Origin: Macrothele yani
Lineage: Eukaryota; Arthropoda; Arachnida; Araneae; Macrothelidae
Reading direction: 5' to 3'
DNA length: 64,000 nucleotides
Assembly (NCBI GenBank): GCA_039090855.1
Contig: CM077016.1
Location: forward strand, 53,679,936-53,743,935
Part shown: positions 53,575 through 63,590 of the stretch, piece by piece
How positions within the stretch are numbered: position 1 is the first letter of the stretch
Layout: every line of letters begins with the position of its first letter
Made by a program: the position numbers and the translations under genes
Notes under the pieces: model-generated
The model's database searches: none
What the model was told of the DNA's origin: nothing
The model's input: only the letters and a program-made list of their open reading frames with translations

Positions 53575-53793
53575 ATTCATTTTTTTTATTGAAGGTTTAA
53601 CGACCACCGTGAGCAACTCAGTGGGCCATAAGCTGTCGGCCGTCCCTAATTTAGGGCCACTGACTCCAGGGAAGAGAAAGAGCCAGTGCCGTAAGACAAA
53701 CACTACATTCATGCCTCACCGGGGTTTGAACCCGGACCTATCTCGGACGAATGTTCAGAAGCCAGCGCTTAGACCACTGCGCCACCGGGGCGG
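53575..53793 (-). repeat. SINE-A copy 21
   Basis: Full length, with a 10-bp duplication CCCTTTATTT at 53565-53574 and 53794-53803. Nested in the Harbinger-like element. Confidence 0.93.
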
Positions 53794-53900
53794 CCCTTTA
53801 TTTTGACGACTGCTTTTATAAGTCCTTTGAGAAACAGAAAGAAAACATGCAATTATTTAAAACAATCTTCCATATATTTACACGTTTGCTTCAGAAAATA

Positions 53901-55436
53901 CACTGCTGGACAAGTGCTAAGGACGGATCATAAACGGCTATATAGCGCATAAAAAAGTAAGTGTGGTTAGATGCCAAGTGAAATAAAATAATGTCAGAAT
54001 GCCAGGATATTACAAGAAAGACAATTTATTGTGCTCTGAAATCCAGAAGGCTTTGGAACGTGTTCAAGGGACAAACAGGCCATTTTGTGCAGAATACGTA
54101 AACGTGAAAAAAATGCAATTACCGTCCGCAGGCGTTCCGGCGTAAGATGTCAATACGGGATATGGCCACCATGGAGGGCGATGCAAGATTCCACACGTCG
54201 TGTCATGCTTTGCACAACATTATCAAGTAGCTGTTGGGGTAATTTATCCCACTCCTCTGTCAGTGCACGGATGAGGGTGTTATTGGAGGGCATTGGCGAC
54301 CAGCAAGACTCCTCCCCAAAGCATCCCACACATTTTCAATGGGATTCAGATCTGGAGAACGTGCTGGCCATACGAGGCGTTGAATATCCTCGCTCTCAAG
54401 ACACTCCTGGACAGCGACTGTTCGATGACATGTTGCGTTGTCGTCCATGAAAACGAATCTATCACCGACAGCACCACGGAACATGCGAACATGAGGTAGC
54501 AGAACATCATTAATGTATCGTTGGCCAGTCATAGTCCCAGTTGGAAGCACATAGAGGGACGTACGGCCATTGATCATGATGCCAGCCCATACCATGACAC
54601 TACATGTCGGATATCGGTCCTTTTCCTGTATGTTTGCTGGACAATATGCAGTACCACTATCACGCCAGATCAGTTGTCGTCGACAATCAGACGATAGACT
54701 GTATCTACTCTCATCTGAGAGGAGGACAGCAGACCAGTCGTTATCAGTCTAATTGTGATGTTGATTACACCATTGCAAACGGGCGGTACGGTGACGTCTG
54801 GACAATGGGATGCACACAACAGGACGGCGGGCATATAGTCCTCCTTCATCAAACGTCTGGCGACAGTTTTTCGGGAGATCCGCTTGCCAGTAGCAGCCAT
54901 AAACTGATTTGCTATCTCACTAGCTGTGCTGCGCCGGTGTCTTTTTGTTGATAGCACTATGTAGCGATCTTCTGCAGGTATCGTACTGCAAACACGACCT
55001 CCCCGTGACGTTTGCTACACTCTCCATTTGTTTGAAATGATTTCCAAAGCCTTGAAACAACACTGTGGCTGACGTCGAACTCCCTGGCAACATCTGTTAT
55101 TTTTCACCCTTCTTCAATCTTGCCAATAATACGGCCACGCGTAAAATCATCTAGGTGATGTCGGGAAGACATACTGAAAATTGCAAGTTCGTCAATTGAT
55201 TCATTCTTTCCCTTTCAACTTTGCGTTTGAACAACAACGGTCAATACGCGTCAAACCCTTTATATCTCTTATCAGCGCTATGACGTCACGAACAAGTTCG
55301 GCAATCCAAAATTTGCATACGCACAACACGTCTTACTGTATCCCGCACTTGTGCTAATTTCCATATTTTACTGCCTTCCATTTTATGGTTGCTGTCGTTG
55401 CTATTGTCATCCGTCCTTAGCAATTGTCCGGCAGTG
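53901..55436 (-). mobile_element. Tc1-like transposon T19
   Basis: TIRs CACTGCTGGACAAGTGCTAA and AGCAATTGTCCGGCAGTG with GGACGGAT/ATCCGTCC next inward; TA at 53899-53900 and 55437-55438. Confidence 0.92.
54150..55172 (-). pseudogene. Tc1 transposase of T19, broken
   Basis: Starts MSSRHHLDDFTRGRIIGKIE with a stop soon after (EEG-stop-KITDVAREF), then VSHSVVSRLWKSFQTNGE. Later RRSTASEIANQFMAATGKRI and ISRKTVARRLMKEDYMPAVL. The catalytic part is open: VMVWAGIMINGRTSLYVLPT, RFVFMDDNATCHRTVAVQEC (second D) and [20 protein letters not shown] (E). It ends GGHIPY-stop. The full span is exactly 341 codons. Related to T3/T13. Confidence 0.88.
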
Positions 55437-55904
55437 TATTTGTTATTTAGGGATTAATTTATTTCCAAATGCAACCCGAACTTTATCATTCTGAAATAGA
55501 GATCTACAAATGAACGCACGCATTCAAGGTTGCGACACTCCCGACTATACCATCTACAAAACACGATAGATTTGGTAGCACAAATACGAGAACTTAATAT
55601 TTATATTCTGATTTAGCTAAATATCATCATAAATCTGAAATATTTCATACCTTTTTTTAACTATTAGAAGAAGAAAAAAGAGAAAACATAACGAAGAAAT
55701 GATATCCTCTTTATTTTTGCCGCTGGACGTCCGAATTACTAAACCTCCTCCCTCGCCCATGTCACATTTGGTCCGGTTGTCAGGATCCCCCCTCCTCCCC
55801 CTGTAATCTCGGACGTACTTTATGGACGGCCCCTTATAGCCCATTGAGTTGCTCACGGTGGTCGTTAAACCTCCAATCAAAAAACAAAAACAAAAAAAGC
55901 CCCT

Positions 55905-56212
55905 CTCTGTATCGGTGGCGCACTCGAACCCATATCCTTCTACTCCGGAGCCGAATGCTTTCCTGCCGCCCCGGTGGCGCAGTGGTCTAAGGCGTTGGCC
56001 TTTGATCATTCGTCCGTAAGGGGTCCGGGTTCGAATCCCGGTCAGGCATGGATGTTGTGTTTGTCTTACGGCACTGGCTCTCTCCCTTCCCTGGAACCAG
56101 TGACTCTAAATTAGGAACGGGCGACTGCTTATTATAGCCCATTGAGTTGCTTACGGTGGTCGTTAAACCTCCAATAAAAAAAAAAAAAAATGCTTTCCTA
56201 ATTAAGCTAAAA
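55905..56212 (-). repeat. SINE-B-like tRNA part, split by SINE-A copy 22
   Basis: With the SINE-A removed, the complement reads CACCTTTTAGCTTAATTAGG, AAAGCATTCGGCTCCGGAGT and ATGGGTTCGAGTGCGCCACC: a tRNA-like sequence with core GCTCCGGAGT (55942-55951). Its leader is the repeat at 56213-56477. Confidence 0.65.
55965..56188 (+). repeat. SINE-A copy 22
   Basis: Full length, duplication AATGCTTTCCT at 55954-55964 and starting about 56189. Confidence 0.93.
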
Positions 56213-56477
56213 GGTGAGTAGATAACAAGGTTATGCTCATCCTGCACTTCCGGTGATTGCTTTGTGACGTCACTGTCCAAATCGCCATCGTAAGGCTGTT
56301 CTCACTTTTCCCGCATCGTCACGTTCCTTTGTATCTGTACCATCGCAGCGCGTAGGAATTATTATTCGTAAACCAGCTGGAATAATCTTTATAAATTCCA
56401 CCAGATTTTTTAACGCACAGGAGCGATATTTATTCCACAGCCATTATCCTCATAACTTGACTAAAAATGCTTCGTCT
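56213..56477 (-). repeat. Interspersed repeat R2, copy 1
   Basis: Inverse of 60144-60407 over ~265 bp: GCACTTCCGGTGATTGCTTT, GTGACGTCACTGTCCAAATC, TCGTCACGTTCCTTTGTATC, AACCAGCTGGAATAATCTTT, ending in a word of the 145-bp array (CCACAGCCATTATCCTCATA). Contains the TGACGTCA palindrome. Confidence 0.88.
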
Positions 56478-56568
56478 ATTAACCTTGAAGAACAGTAAGT
56501 ACAAGCAATTCAGAGACGAGTGATTGCTCTGTTAATAATTCACCCCTTTTTCAGAAGCAATGAAAGTT

Positions 56569-56594
56569 CTCTCTCTCTCTCTCTCTCTCTCTCT
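56569..56594 (+). repeat. (CT)n microsatellite
   Basis: Thirteen CT dinucleotides. Confidence 0.97.
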
Positions 56595-56840
56595 GTGATT
56601 ACAAAACATAAATATATACAGTATAACTCGCATATAACGAGCCCGCAGTTAGCTTGAACTCGGATTTCATAAGCAAAACAGGAACTTTTGTTTGGTATAA
56701 TATTAACTCAAAGCGAATTTTGTCGTTCTTAATCAGAAACATTTAATGAAATATCCGCGTTCAACAAGAAGAGAAAAGCTAAGATCACTTTTAACAAGAG
56801 AAGTAACTAATTAATTACAAGGAACTGTACACCAAATATA

Positions 56841-58086
56841 CAGGGGTCGGACAGAATAATGTGAACACCACGCTCAGAGACCTGTATTTTAATTTAGCTC
56901 CGTACGTCGCAGTATGCAAAGGTATCCACTTTTTCGGTGTAATAGCTTTGTTTAGAAGCTCAAGGTCCTGTTTAAGTGCATTTAAAGTGTCTTGTTGCAA
57001 AATTTCTTTCAGAATGACGACAAAATGAGCGACCTAACAGATTTCGAAAGAGGGCTCATTCTTGATGGCCGGCTAGTTGGTGCCTCCGTGACAACAGTCG
57101 CCAGGGTATTGGGGGTATCGAGAGCTACTGTGTCTAGCGTCATGATAGCATACCGTGTTCGTGGCAAAACCTCGTCTGCGAAACACAAGAGCTGCCGGAA
57201 AACGACCCAGACTGAGGGAGACAGGAGAGCTTTAAAGAGAGGTTTTACCCGTAATAAGAAGACCACGGCGCCAAAAATTAGTGCGGAGCTCAATCTGCAT
57301 CTCCAGGCCCAGTATCAAAGAAAACAGTGCGCAGAAAACTGCATAAACAAGATATTCATGGCAGAGCTGCTATTGCAGAACCTATGGTGACCCGGGTGAA
57401 TGCACAACGGCGACGACAGTGGTGCCAGGAGCACACAACGTGGACTGCCAATGCATGGAAGCGTGTAATGTGATCCGATGAATCCACATTCACACTATTC
57501 CCCACCGCAGGGTGTGTTTACGTGTGGAGAACACCGTCACAAGTCTGCAACCCAGATTGTCTGATCCCAAAAGTGCAGCACGGTGGTGGTTCTGTCATGC
57601 TCTGGGCGATCATATCGTAGTTTTCAGCAGGTCCCCTGATCACATTGAAAGGACGTATGACTGGCAGGACATATAAAACCAGTTTGGCTGACCAAGTCCA
57701 TCCAATGCCGCAGGCATTGTTTCCTGCAGAGGATGCCATCTATCAATATGATAACGCCCCAATCCACAGAGCCCGGAATGACCAATCATGGTTTGAGTAA
57801 CACGAGGACGAACTTTCACACCTTCCTTGACCGCAAGACTTAAACATCATCGAGCACTGTGGTCTGTGTTGGAAAACAGAGTAAGATGCCGGTATCCTCC
57901 TTCCGGATCTCTCAAGGACCCGGAGCAGTTTCTGCGTAAAAAATGGTGAAACATCAACCAACCACCATCCGGGATTTGTATGCGTCCATTCCAAGGAGGA
58001 TTCAGCCGGTTTTGAATGCCATAGGTGGTCCCAAACCCTATTAGGTACGTAAAACCTTCATTTCCTATTATTCTGTCCAACCCCTG
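56841..58086 (+). mobile_element. Tc1-like transposon T20
   Basis: TIRs CAGGGGTCGGACAGAATAAT and ATTATTCTGTCCAACCCCTG, TA at 56839-56840 and 58087-58088. Confidence 0.94.
57025..58044 (+). pseudogene. Tc1 transposase of T20, broken
   Basis: Starts MSDLTDFERGLILDGRLVGA, helix-turn-helix VARVLGVSRATVSSVMIAYR, RNKKTTAPKISAELNLHL, open for 132 codons. After a stop the catalytic region is fragmented, but it closes SIPRRIQPVLNAIGGPKPY-stop at 58042-58044. The span is exactly 340 codons. The second D box is in YQYDNAPIHRA near 57750, one Q replaced. Dead by several stops. Confidence 0.87.
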
Positions 58087-58100
58087 TATATATAAGGTCG

Positions 58101-58462
58101 TAAAAACTATATTAGTAATCCGATTTATTCGTGTAAAATAGAAATATACGTTTCGGTATCAAGCAGAAGACTTTTTCAAGGAAGGTAGACAAAAAAAACA
58201 ACCCCTATAAACTATATAATAGAACGCTTCAACAATTTGAATGGAACCTCTCCCTTCCCAAAAGAAAAACCCGACTCGTAATTACATTCGCATCTATTTA
58301 CTTATTATCTAGGCAAGTCACCACGTTCAAACTGTTGAAGCGTTCTATTATTCATTTGTAGTCAACCTTTCTTTAAAAAATGGCATCTGGTTGTTGTAAG
58401 AAACCTTGGAAACGTACATTTCGCCAATGAATCGGAATACTAATATAGTTTTACTATTTTAT
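58101..58462. repeat. Imperfect foldback repeat
   Basis: AAAACTATATTAGTAATCCG and ATAATAGAACGCTTCAACAA (left) recur inverted on the right (TTGTTGAAGCG-type at about 58332, CGGAATACTAATATAGTTTT at about 58430). About 360 bp in all, no coding capacity. Confidence 0.7.
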
Positions 58463-59228
58463 AAGAGAAGTAACCAAATTTAATCAAATTCCATATTTAA
58501 AGAGGTAGAAAAAACCTGCTGTGCACTCTCCTAGAATGGAGGAGTAGAAACGGTGGCATACAGGCCGAAATTGCAACAGCGCAGGGGCATCTCGGTGTGC
58601 TAGTGGAAGAAAGTTGATAGAAAAGCAATGGGGAGAAAGTGCATCAGATCCTCAACAACCGAGTTGTGCAAGACTCTCTCCGCCACCCAAACTTAGGGGC
58701 ATGTTTTGGGTGAATCGCGTAGGTAGAATTGCAAACAGGCCACCTAATCCCAGGCAAAATGTTTGGTGGGGTTCATCTACATGTATTGAGTGGATTTCTG
58801 GGCAGCATTTGTAAAGTGGGATAGTGGAGTAATGGAACAGGGATGTCACCGGAGGGAAAACAAAGCTTAACAATACCCGGAATTGTGTCCATTGCTCCTT
58901 TCACCCTCCAAGTGAAGGTTGCATTGGGAGGATCTGTTCTCCTTTTGCTTCAGCGCATCTTACGGGGGAGGGGGGAAGGTTCCGCGGCATTACAAAGCTT
59001 TTTGAACATTTGCCATTAAAATAATTTCATCTAAATTTTTAACTCACAAACTGCGAACAAAAACGGAAAAAGCAGCACTATTTTCGGCGTTCGAACGCCC
59101 GTTCATACTTCCGCTGTCAGCTTTTTTCTGAAACTCGATATTTTTTTCCCTGCTGAAGCTAAAACAAGAACATTTTATCTCCAAATTTATAGCAAATTTT
59201 AATTCTTATGTAAACTTTTGGAAAAATC

Positions 59229-59432
59229 AATTATTGTGTTTATTTTTATAAAATAATATAATTAATCATAAATAATTAATGTGTTTATTTTTATAAAATA
59301 ATATAATTAATCATAAATAATTAATGTGTTTATTTTTATAAAATAATATAATTAATCATAAATAATTAATGTGTTTATTTTCATAAAATAATATAATTTT
59401 ATAAAAATAAACACATTAATTATTTACGATAC
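59229..59432. repeat. 45-bp AT-rich tandem repeat with an inverted end
   Basis: GTGTTTATTTTTATAAAATA begins at 59236, 59281, 59326 and 59371 (exactly 45 bp apart). The last unit turns back into an inverted copy (TTTTATAAAAATAAACACAT). A run of 15 G follows at 59462-59476. Confidence 0.93.
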
Positions 59433-59779
59433 TAGCCATTTTAAAAAGAACAATATGATTCGGGGGGGGGGGGGGGTCCGCTGCTGGTACCAATGTTGTT
59501 AATTAATGAAATCTTTCAAATATATCCACCCGCTCTGGAAATCCAATATAAACGTATATGCATATTATCACATATTCATACTTTTAAATGGTAGAAATTT
59601 TCACACAAAAATGCATTTAGCGAGAGTTCGGATTTAACGAAAGTTTTCGTCCTGAGCTCCTCGTTATAAGCGCGTTCTGCTATATATAAATGGAAACAAG
59701 CGATTTCCTAGCCAATAGTAAGCGTATCAAATGCTTTTTGTCTTCCTCTTTCTTCAAAGGTAAATTAAAGAAATAAACA

Positions 59780-60143
59780 AATTAGTAAAATCATGCAATG
59801 CATTGATTACGATACGGTTTCCAACATACCAGAAATCATAGGAAAATGCCTTGGTTTTGAGGGGACTAAACTATGGTAAAACGTTTAAGGTTCACATATA
59901 TCAAAATTAAATCACTTTATGCCCGTGTTACCTATTTCTATTATCAAGAGCTACCACACATGAGCCGTTTTATAATTAAAAATCCCATCTAAATCGGGCA
60001 ATTTTCGCGGAAGTTATCGTGCGAAAATAATGGCTAACGAATCTCACGCATGCGCAGTGCCCGCAATTGCTCACAAAAAAACATTTTTAGCGGAACTGCT
60101 TCCAAAGTAGTTACGGAACAACGTATTGTATTTCGTCGCAATC
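59780..60143. repeat. Fragment of the 145-bp-array element
   Basis: AAATCATGCAATGCATTGAT and ACGGTTTCCAACATACCAGA match the left end of the array element at 2575-2640. Further right GTTATCGTGCGAAAATAATGG and CGTCGCAATCGAAGCATTTT match its units. It runs into R2 copy 2. Confidence 0.65.
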
Positions 60144-60407
60144 GAAGCATTTTTAGTCAAGTTATGAGGATAATGGCTGTGGAATAAATATCGCTCCTGT
60201 GCGTTAAAAAATCTGGTGGAATTTATAAATATTATTCCAGCTGGTTTACGAATAATAATTCCGACGCGCTGCGATGGTACAGATACAAAGGAACGTGACG
60301 ATGCGGGAAAAGTGAGAACAGCATTACGATGGCGATTTGGACAGTGATGTCACAAAGCAATCACCGGAAGTGCAGGATGAGCACAACCTTGTTATCTACT
60401 CACCTTT
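60144..60407 (+). repeat. Interspersed repeat R2, copy 2
   Basis: Plus-strand copy, inverse of 56213-56477, ending CTTGTTATCTACTCACCTTT. Copies 1 and 2 flank the pogo-like element as inverted repeats. Confidence 0.88.
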
Positions 60408-60429
60408 CAAGGTTAATAGACAGCAAGGT

Positions 60430-60603
60430 TTTTTTTTTTTTTGATTGGAGGTTTAACGACCACCGTGAGCAACTCAATGGGCTATAAGCAGTCGCCCGTC
60501 CCTAATTTAGGGTCACTGGTTCCAGGGAAGGGAGCGAGCCAGTGCCGTAAGACAAACACAACATCCATGCCTCACCGGGATTCGGACCCCTCACGGACGA
60601 ATG
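60430..60603 (-). repeat. SINE-A copy 23, head truncated
   Basis: Tail and body complete. Ten bases are missing in box B (GGGATTCGGACCCCTC) and the head stops at CGGACGAATG. Confidence 0.9.
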
Positions 60604-60761
60604 CAGTAAGGTTTGCTCATCCCGCCATCCTCGCAGAGGAATAATCGTGACGTCACCGTCCTAACATGTGAATCGCAGATCCGAACTGTAGCTATGGAGG
60701 AAGATGTCTTGTCAACAAATTTAAAAATTCAAACACAGAACAAAAGCTTGTGCAAAAGCAC

Positions 60762-60994
60762 ATTTTTTTTTTTTTTTTTTTTTTTGATTGGAGGTTTAAC
60801 GACCACCGTGAGCAACTCAATGGGCTATAAGCAGTCGCCCGTCCCTAATTTTGGGTCACTGGTTCCAGGGAAGGGAGAGAGCCAGTGCCGTAAGACAAAC
60901 ACAACATCCATGCCTCACCGGGATTCGAACCCGGACCCCTTACGGACGAATGATCAGAGGCCATCGCTTAGACCACTGCGCCACCGGGGCGGCC
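60762..60994 (-). repeat. SINE-A copy 24
   Basis: Full length, preceded and followed by AAAAGCACATTT (about 60752 and 60995), the target duplication. Confidence 0.94.
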
Positions 60995-61267
60995 AAAAGC
61001 ACATTTACATTAAACAAAAGAAATTCACAGTGGTGTGAATATTGTAGTAACGGAGATTTCAAAAATACCTCTCGCACATTTTTGTTACGTGAAGGGCGGG
61101 AAAACGGTTATACTTTTAAATGTTAATTTAGTTACAAGGGGAATTTTTTGCTGTTTGGAAAACGCACAGCAAGACGTATTATTCTCATATAATAATTTCT
61201 TTATGAGGGATAGGAAAAGCATCTCGGCAACATTTCCCAAATTTTTTAAAATCAAAAATTGAAAACA

Positions 61268-61453
61268 TTATGCATTAAAAGATCTGGTAGAATTTATGAA
61301 AATTATTCCAGCTGGTTTACAAATAGTAATAATTCTGGCACGCTGCAGATACAAAGAAACTTGGTGATTAGGTAGTCTTACGATGACGATTTAGACAGGG
61401 ACGTCACAAAGCAATCACCGGAAGTGCAGGATGAGCATAACCTTGTCATCTAC
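61268..61453 (+). repeat. Interspersed repeat R2, copy 3
   Basis: Same orientation as copy 2 but more diverged, with the GATGGTAC segment deleted. Contains GGGACGTCACAAAGCAATCA and ends CATCTACTAACCTTAA. Confidence 0.85.
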
Positions 61454-61469
61454 TAACCTTAACTGCTCT

Positions 61470-61800
61470 TCACGTAACATTAATCACATCAGAAAACTTG
61501 AAAATCACATCGTCCTGGAACGGGAATCAAACTCCCCGTCGCCCGATTTCCGTTCCAGCATGCTATCCTTTACACCACTCAGGACGATGCAGTCCCAAGT
61601 CGCTACGAGGAAGCAGAATTTGCTTCGATTGGCCAAAACCAGGGAATGTTCTGATTCTTAACCTTCAGATGCTTGGAACTTCATCGTTCTAGGTGGTGTA
61701 ATGGACAGCATTTTCGAACAGACATCGGGAGGTGCGGGTTCAATTCCCGCTCGAGGGAGATGTAGTTTTGAAGTTTTTTGATGGGATTAATGTTACACGA
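61470..61800. repeat. Foldback with a tRNA-like sequence in each arm
   Basis: CGTAACATTAATCACATCAG near 61471 is inverted near 61780 (GATGGGATTAATGTTACACG). The minus-strand tRNA-like sequence 61511-61587 (GTCCTGAGTGGTGTAAAGGA on the complement) faces away from the plus-strand one at 61684-61758 (TTCTAGGTGGTGTAATGGAC, box B GGTTCAATTCCCGC). Same tRNA-like type as 14141-14213. Confidence 0.75.
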
Positions 61801-62284
61801 GAAAAAGTAAAAACAGGCAATTCAGATATGCCTGATTGCTGTGTTAATAATTCTGACGTATTTCCACGTATTTTGAAAAGAATATTTCTGGCACATAATT
61901 TACCTGAATAAGATGTGTTTAATAAATAAAATGTGTATATTTAGAAAACTGCCATCCAAGAAAAAACCTGCTGGATTTATGTTCTATAATTCCACAGGAA
62001 GCGGGATAACTTTATTGTTTCTGAATAAGGTGTGTTTAAAAAATAAAATGTGCAAAATGAGGAAAGTCCAATCCGAGAAAAAAGAACGTGCTGTATTTGT
62101 GTTCTCTAATTCCACAGAGAGAGAGAGAGTGAGTGTGCAATCGATCGATCACTTTAATTGTTTCTGAATAACGTGTGTTTAACAGATAAAATGTGCATAT
62201 AGAAAAGTCGTATCCAAGAAAAAAAAAAACCTGCTGTATTTATGTTCTATAATTCCACAGGGAGAGTGATAGCTTTCATTGTTT

Positions 62285-62440
62285 CTGACGTAACGTACTA
62301 CAGAGGTGAAAACATGTGTCAAGACGACAAATCTGCAGCGAGACATTCTGTCCGCGTAGCTCAGTTGGGAGAGCGACTTACTCCGGAGTGAGGGGACACG
62401 TATTCGATGTCCGTCGCGGACAAACTTGTGTTTTCAGACT
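62285..62440 (+). repeat. SINE-B copy in the satellite
   Basis: Leader TGACGTAACGTACTACAGAG, GTGTCAAGACGACAAATCTG, tRNA-like GTCCGCGTAGCTCAGTTGGG with core ACTCCGGAGT at 62380-62389, acceptor close CGCGGAC, end TTGTGTTTTCAGA. The best-preserved acceptor stem of the family (GTCCGCG/CGCGGAC). Confidence 0.82.
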
Positions 62441-62821
62441 GAATAAGGTGTGTTTAACAAATAAAATGTGCATAATGAGAAAAGTCCTATCTGAGAAAAA
62501 GAACCTGCTGTATTTCTGTTCTATAATCCTAAAGAGTGAGAGTGACAGAGAGAGAGAGAGAGAGAGAGACCACTTTCATTGTTCCTGAATAAGGTGTGTT
62601 TAACAAATAAAATGTGCATAATGAGAAAAGTCCTATCTGAGAAAATGAACCTGCTGTATTTGTGTTCTATAATCCTAAAGAGAGAGTGACAGAGAGAGAG
62701 AGAGAGAGAGATCACTTTCATTGTTCCTGAATAAGGTGTGTTTAACAAATAAAATGTGCATAATGAGAAAAGTCGCATCTAAGAAAAATAAACCTGCTGT
62801 ATTTGTGTTCTATAATCCCAC

Positions 62822-62864
<43 letters not shown>

Positions 62865-63384
62865 ACTTTCATTGTTTCTGAATAAAGTGTGTTTAACAAA
62901 TAAAATATACATATTTAGAAAAATCCCATCCAAGAAAAATAAACTGATGTATTTATGTTCCATAATTCCACGGGGAGAGAGATACCTTTCATTGTTACTG
63001 AATAAAGTGTGCTTAACAAATAAAATATACATACTGTGAAAAGTCCTAACTGAGAAAAAGAACCTACTGCATTTGTGTTCTATAATCCCACAGAGAGAGA
63101 GAGAGAGAGAGAGAGATCGCTTTCATTGTTTTAGAACAACGTGTATTTAACAAATAAAATATGCATATTTAGAAAAGTTTTATCCAAAAAATACCTTCTG
63201 TATTTATGTTCTATAATACCACCGGGAGAGGGATGACTTTAATTGTTTCTGAATAAGGTGTCTAACGAATAAAATGTGCATATTGAGAAAAGTCCTAACT
63301 GAGAAATAGAACCTGCTGTATTTGTGTTCTGTAATCCCAGAGAGAAAGAGAGAGAGAGTTCACTTTCATTGTTTTTTTTGTTTT

Positions 63385-63590
63385 TTGTTTTTTTTTTTGG
63401 AGGTTTAACGACCACCGTGAGCAACTCAATGGGCTTTAAGCACCCATCCCTAAATTAGGGTCACGGGCTCCAGGGAAGGGAGAGAGCCAGTGCCGTAAGA
63501 CAAAGACAACATCCATGCCTCACTGGGATTCGAACCCGAGCCCCTTTCGGACGAATGATCAGAGGCCATCGCTTAGACCACAGCGTTCAT
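63385..63590 (-). repeat. SINE-A copy 25 in the satellite
   Basis: Tail and body nearly complete (7 bases lost near 63441); the head ends at GACCACAGCG. Flanked by TTCATTGTTT on both sides. Confidence 0.92.

Larger units (their letters stand above)
53437..55833. mobile_element. PIF/Harbinger-like element (non-autonomous)
   Basis: TIRs GGGGCCGTCAACAAAGTAC and, inward from the right, GGGGCCGTCCATAAAGTACG. A TTA duplication at 53434-53436 and 55834-55836 with GGG-type ends fits PIF/Harbinger. Its 2.4 kb consist of terminal C-rich segments plus a nested SINE-A and T19. No Harbinger transposase is present. Confidence 0.82.
53271..55898 (+). repeat. SINE-A copy 20, split by the Harbinger-like element
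   Basis: Head and body at 53271-53436, stopping inside GACTGCTTA. The remaining tail (TTATAGCCCATTGAGTTGCT to the A-run) is at 55834-55898. The two parts join into one SINE across the inserted element. Confidence 0.92.
56619..59681. mobile_element. pogo-like non-autonomous element
   Basis: Left end CAGTATAACTCGCATATAAC-GAG after TA; right end CTCGTTATAAGCGCGTTCTG-C before TA. No transposase of its own. Contains T20, a foldback, a 45-bp tandem repeat and a G-run. The right end also carries AGAGTTCGGATTTAACGAAA, mirrored by GAACTCGGATTTCATAAGC on the left. Confidence 0.7.

Noticed and set aside
62521..63032. Minus-strand frames repeating YILFVKHTLF
   Set aside because: By-product of the 61.9-63.9 kb satellite.
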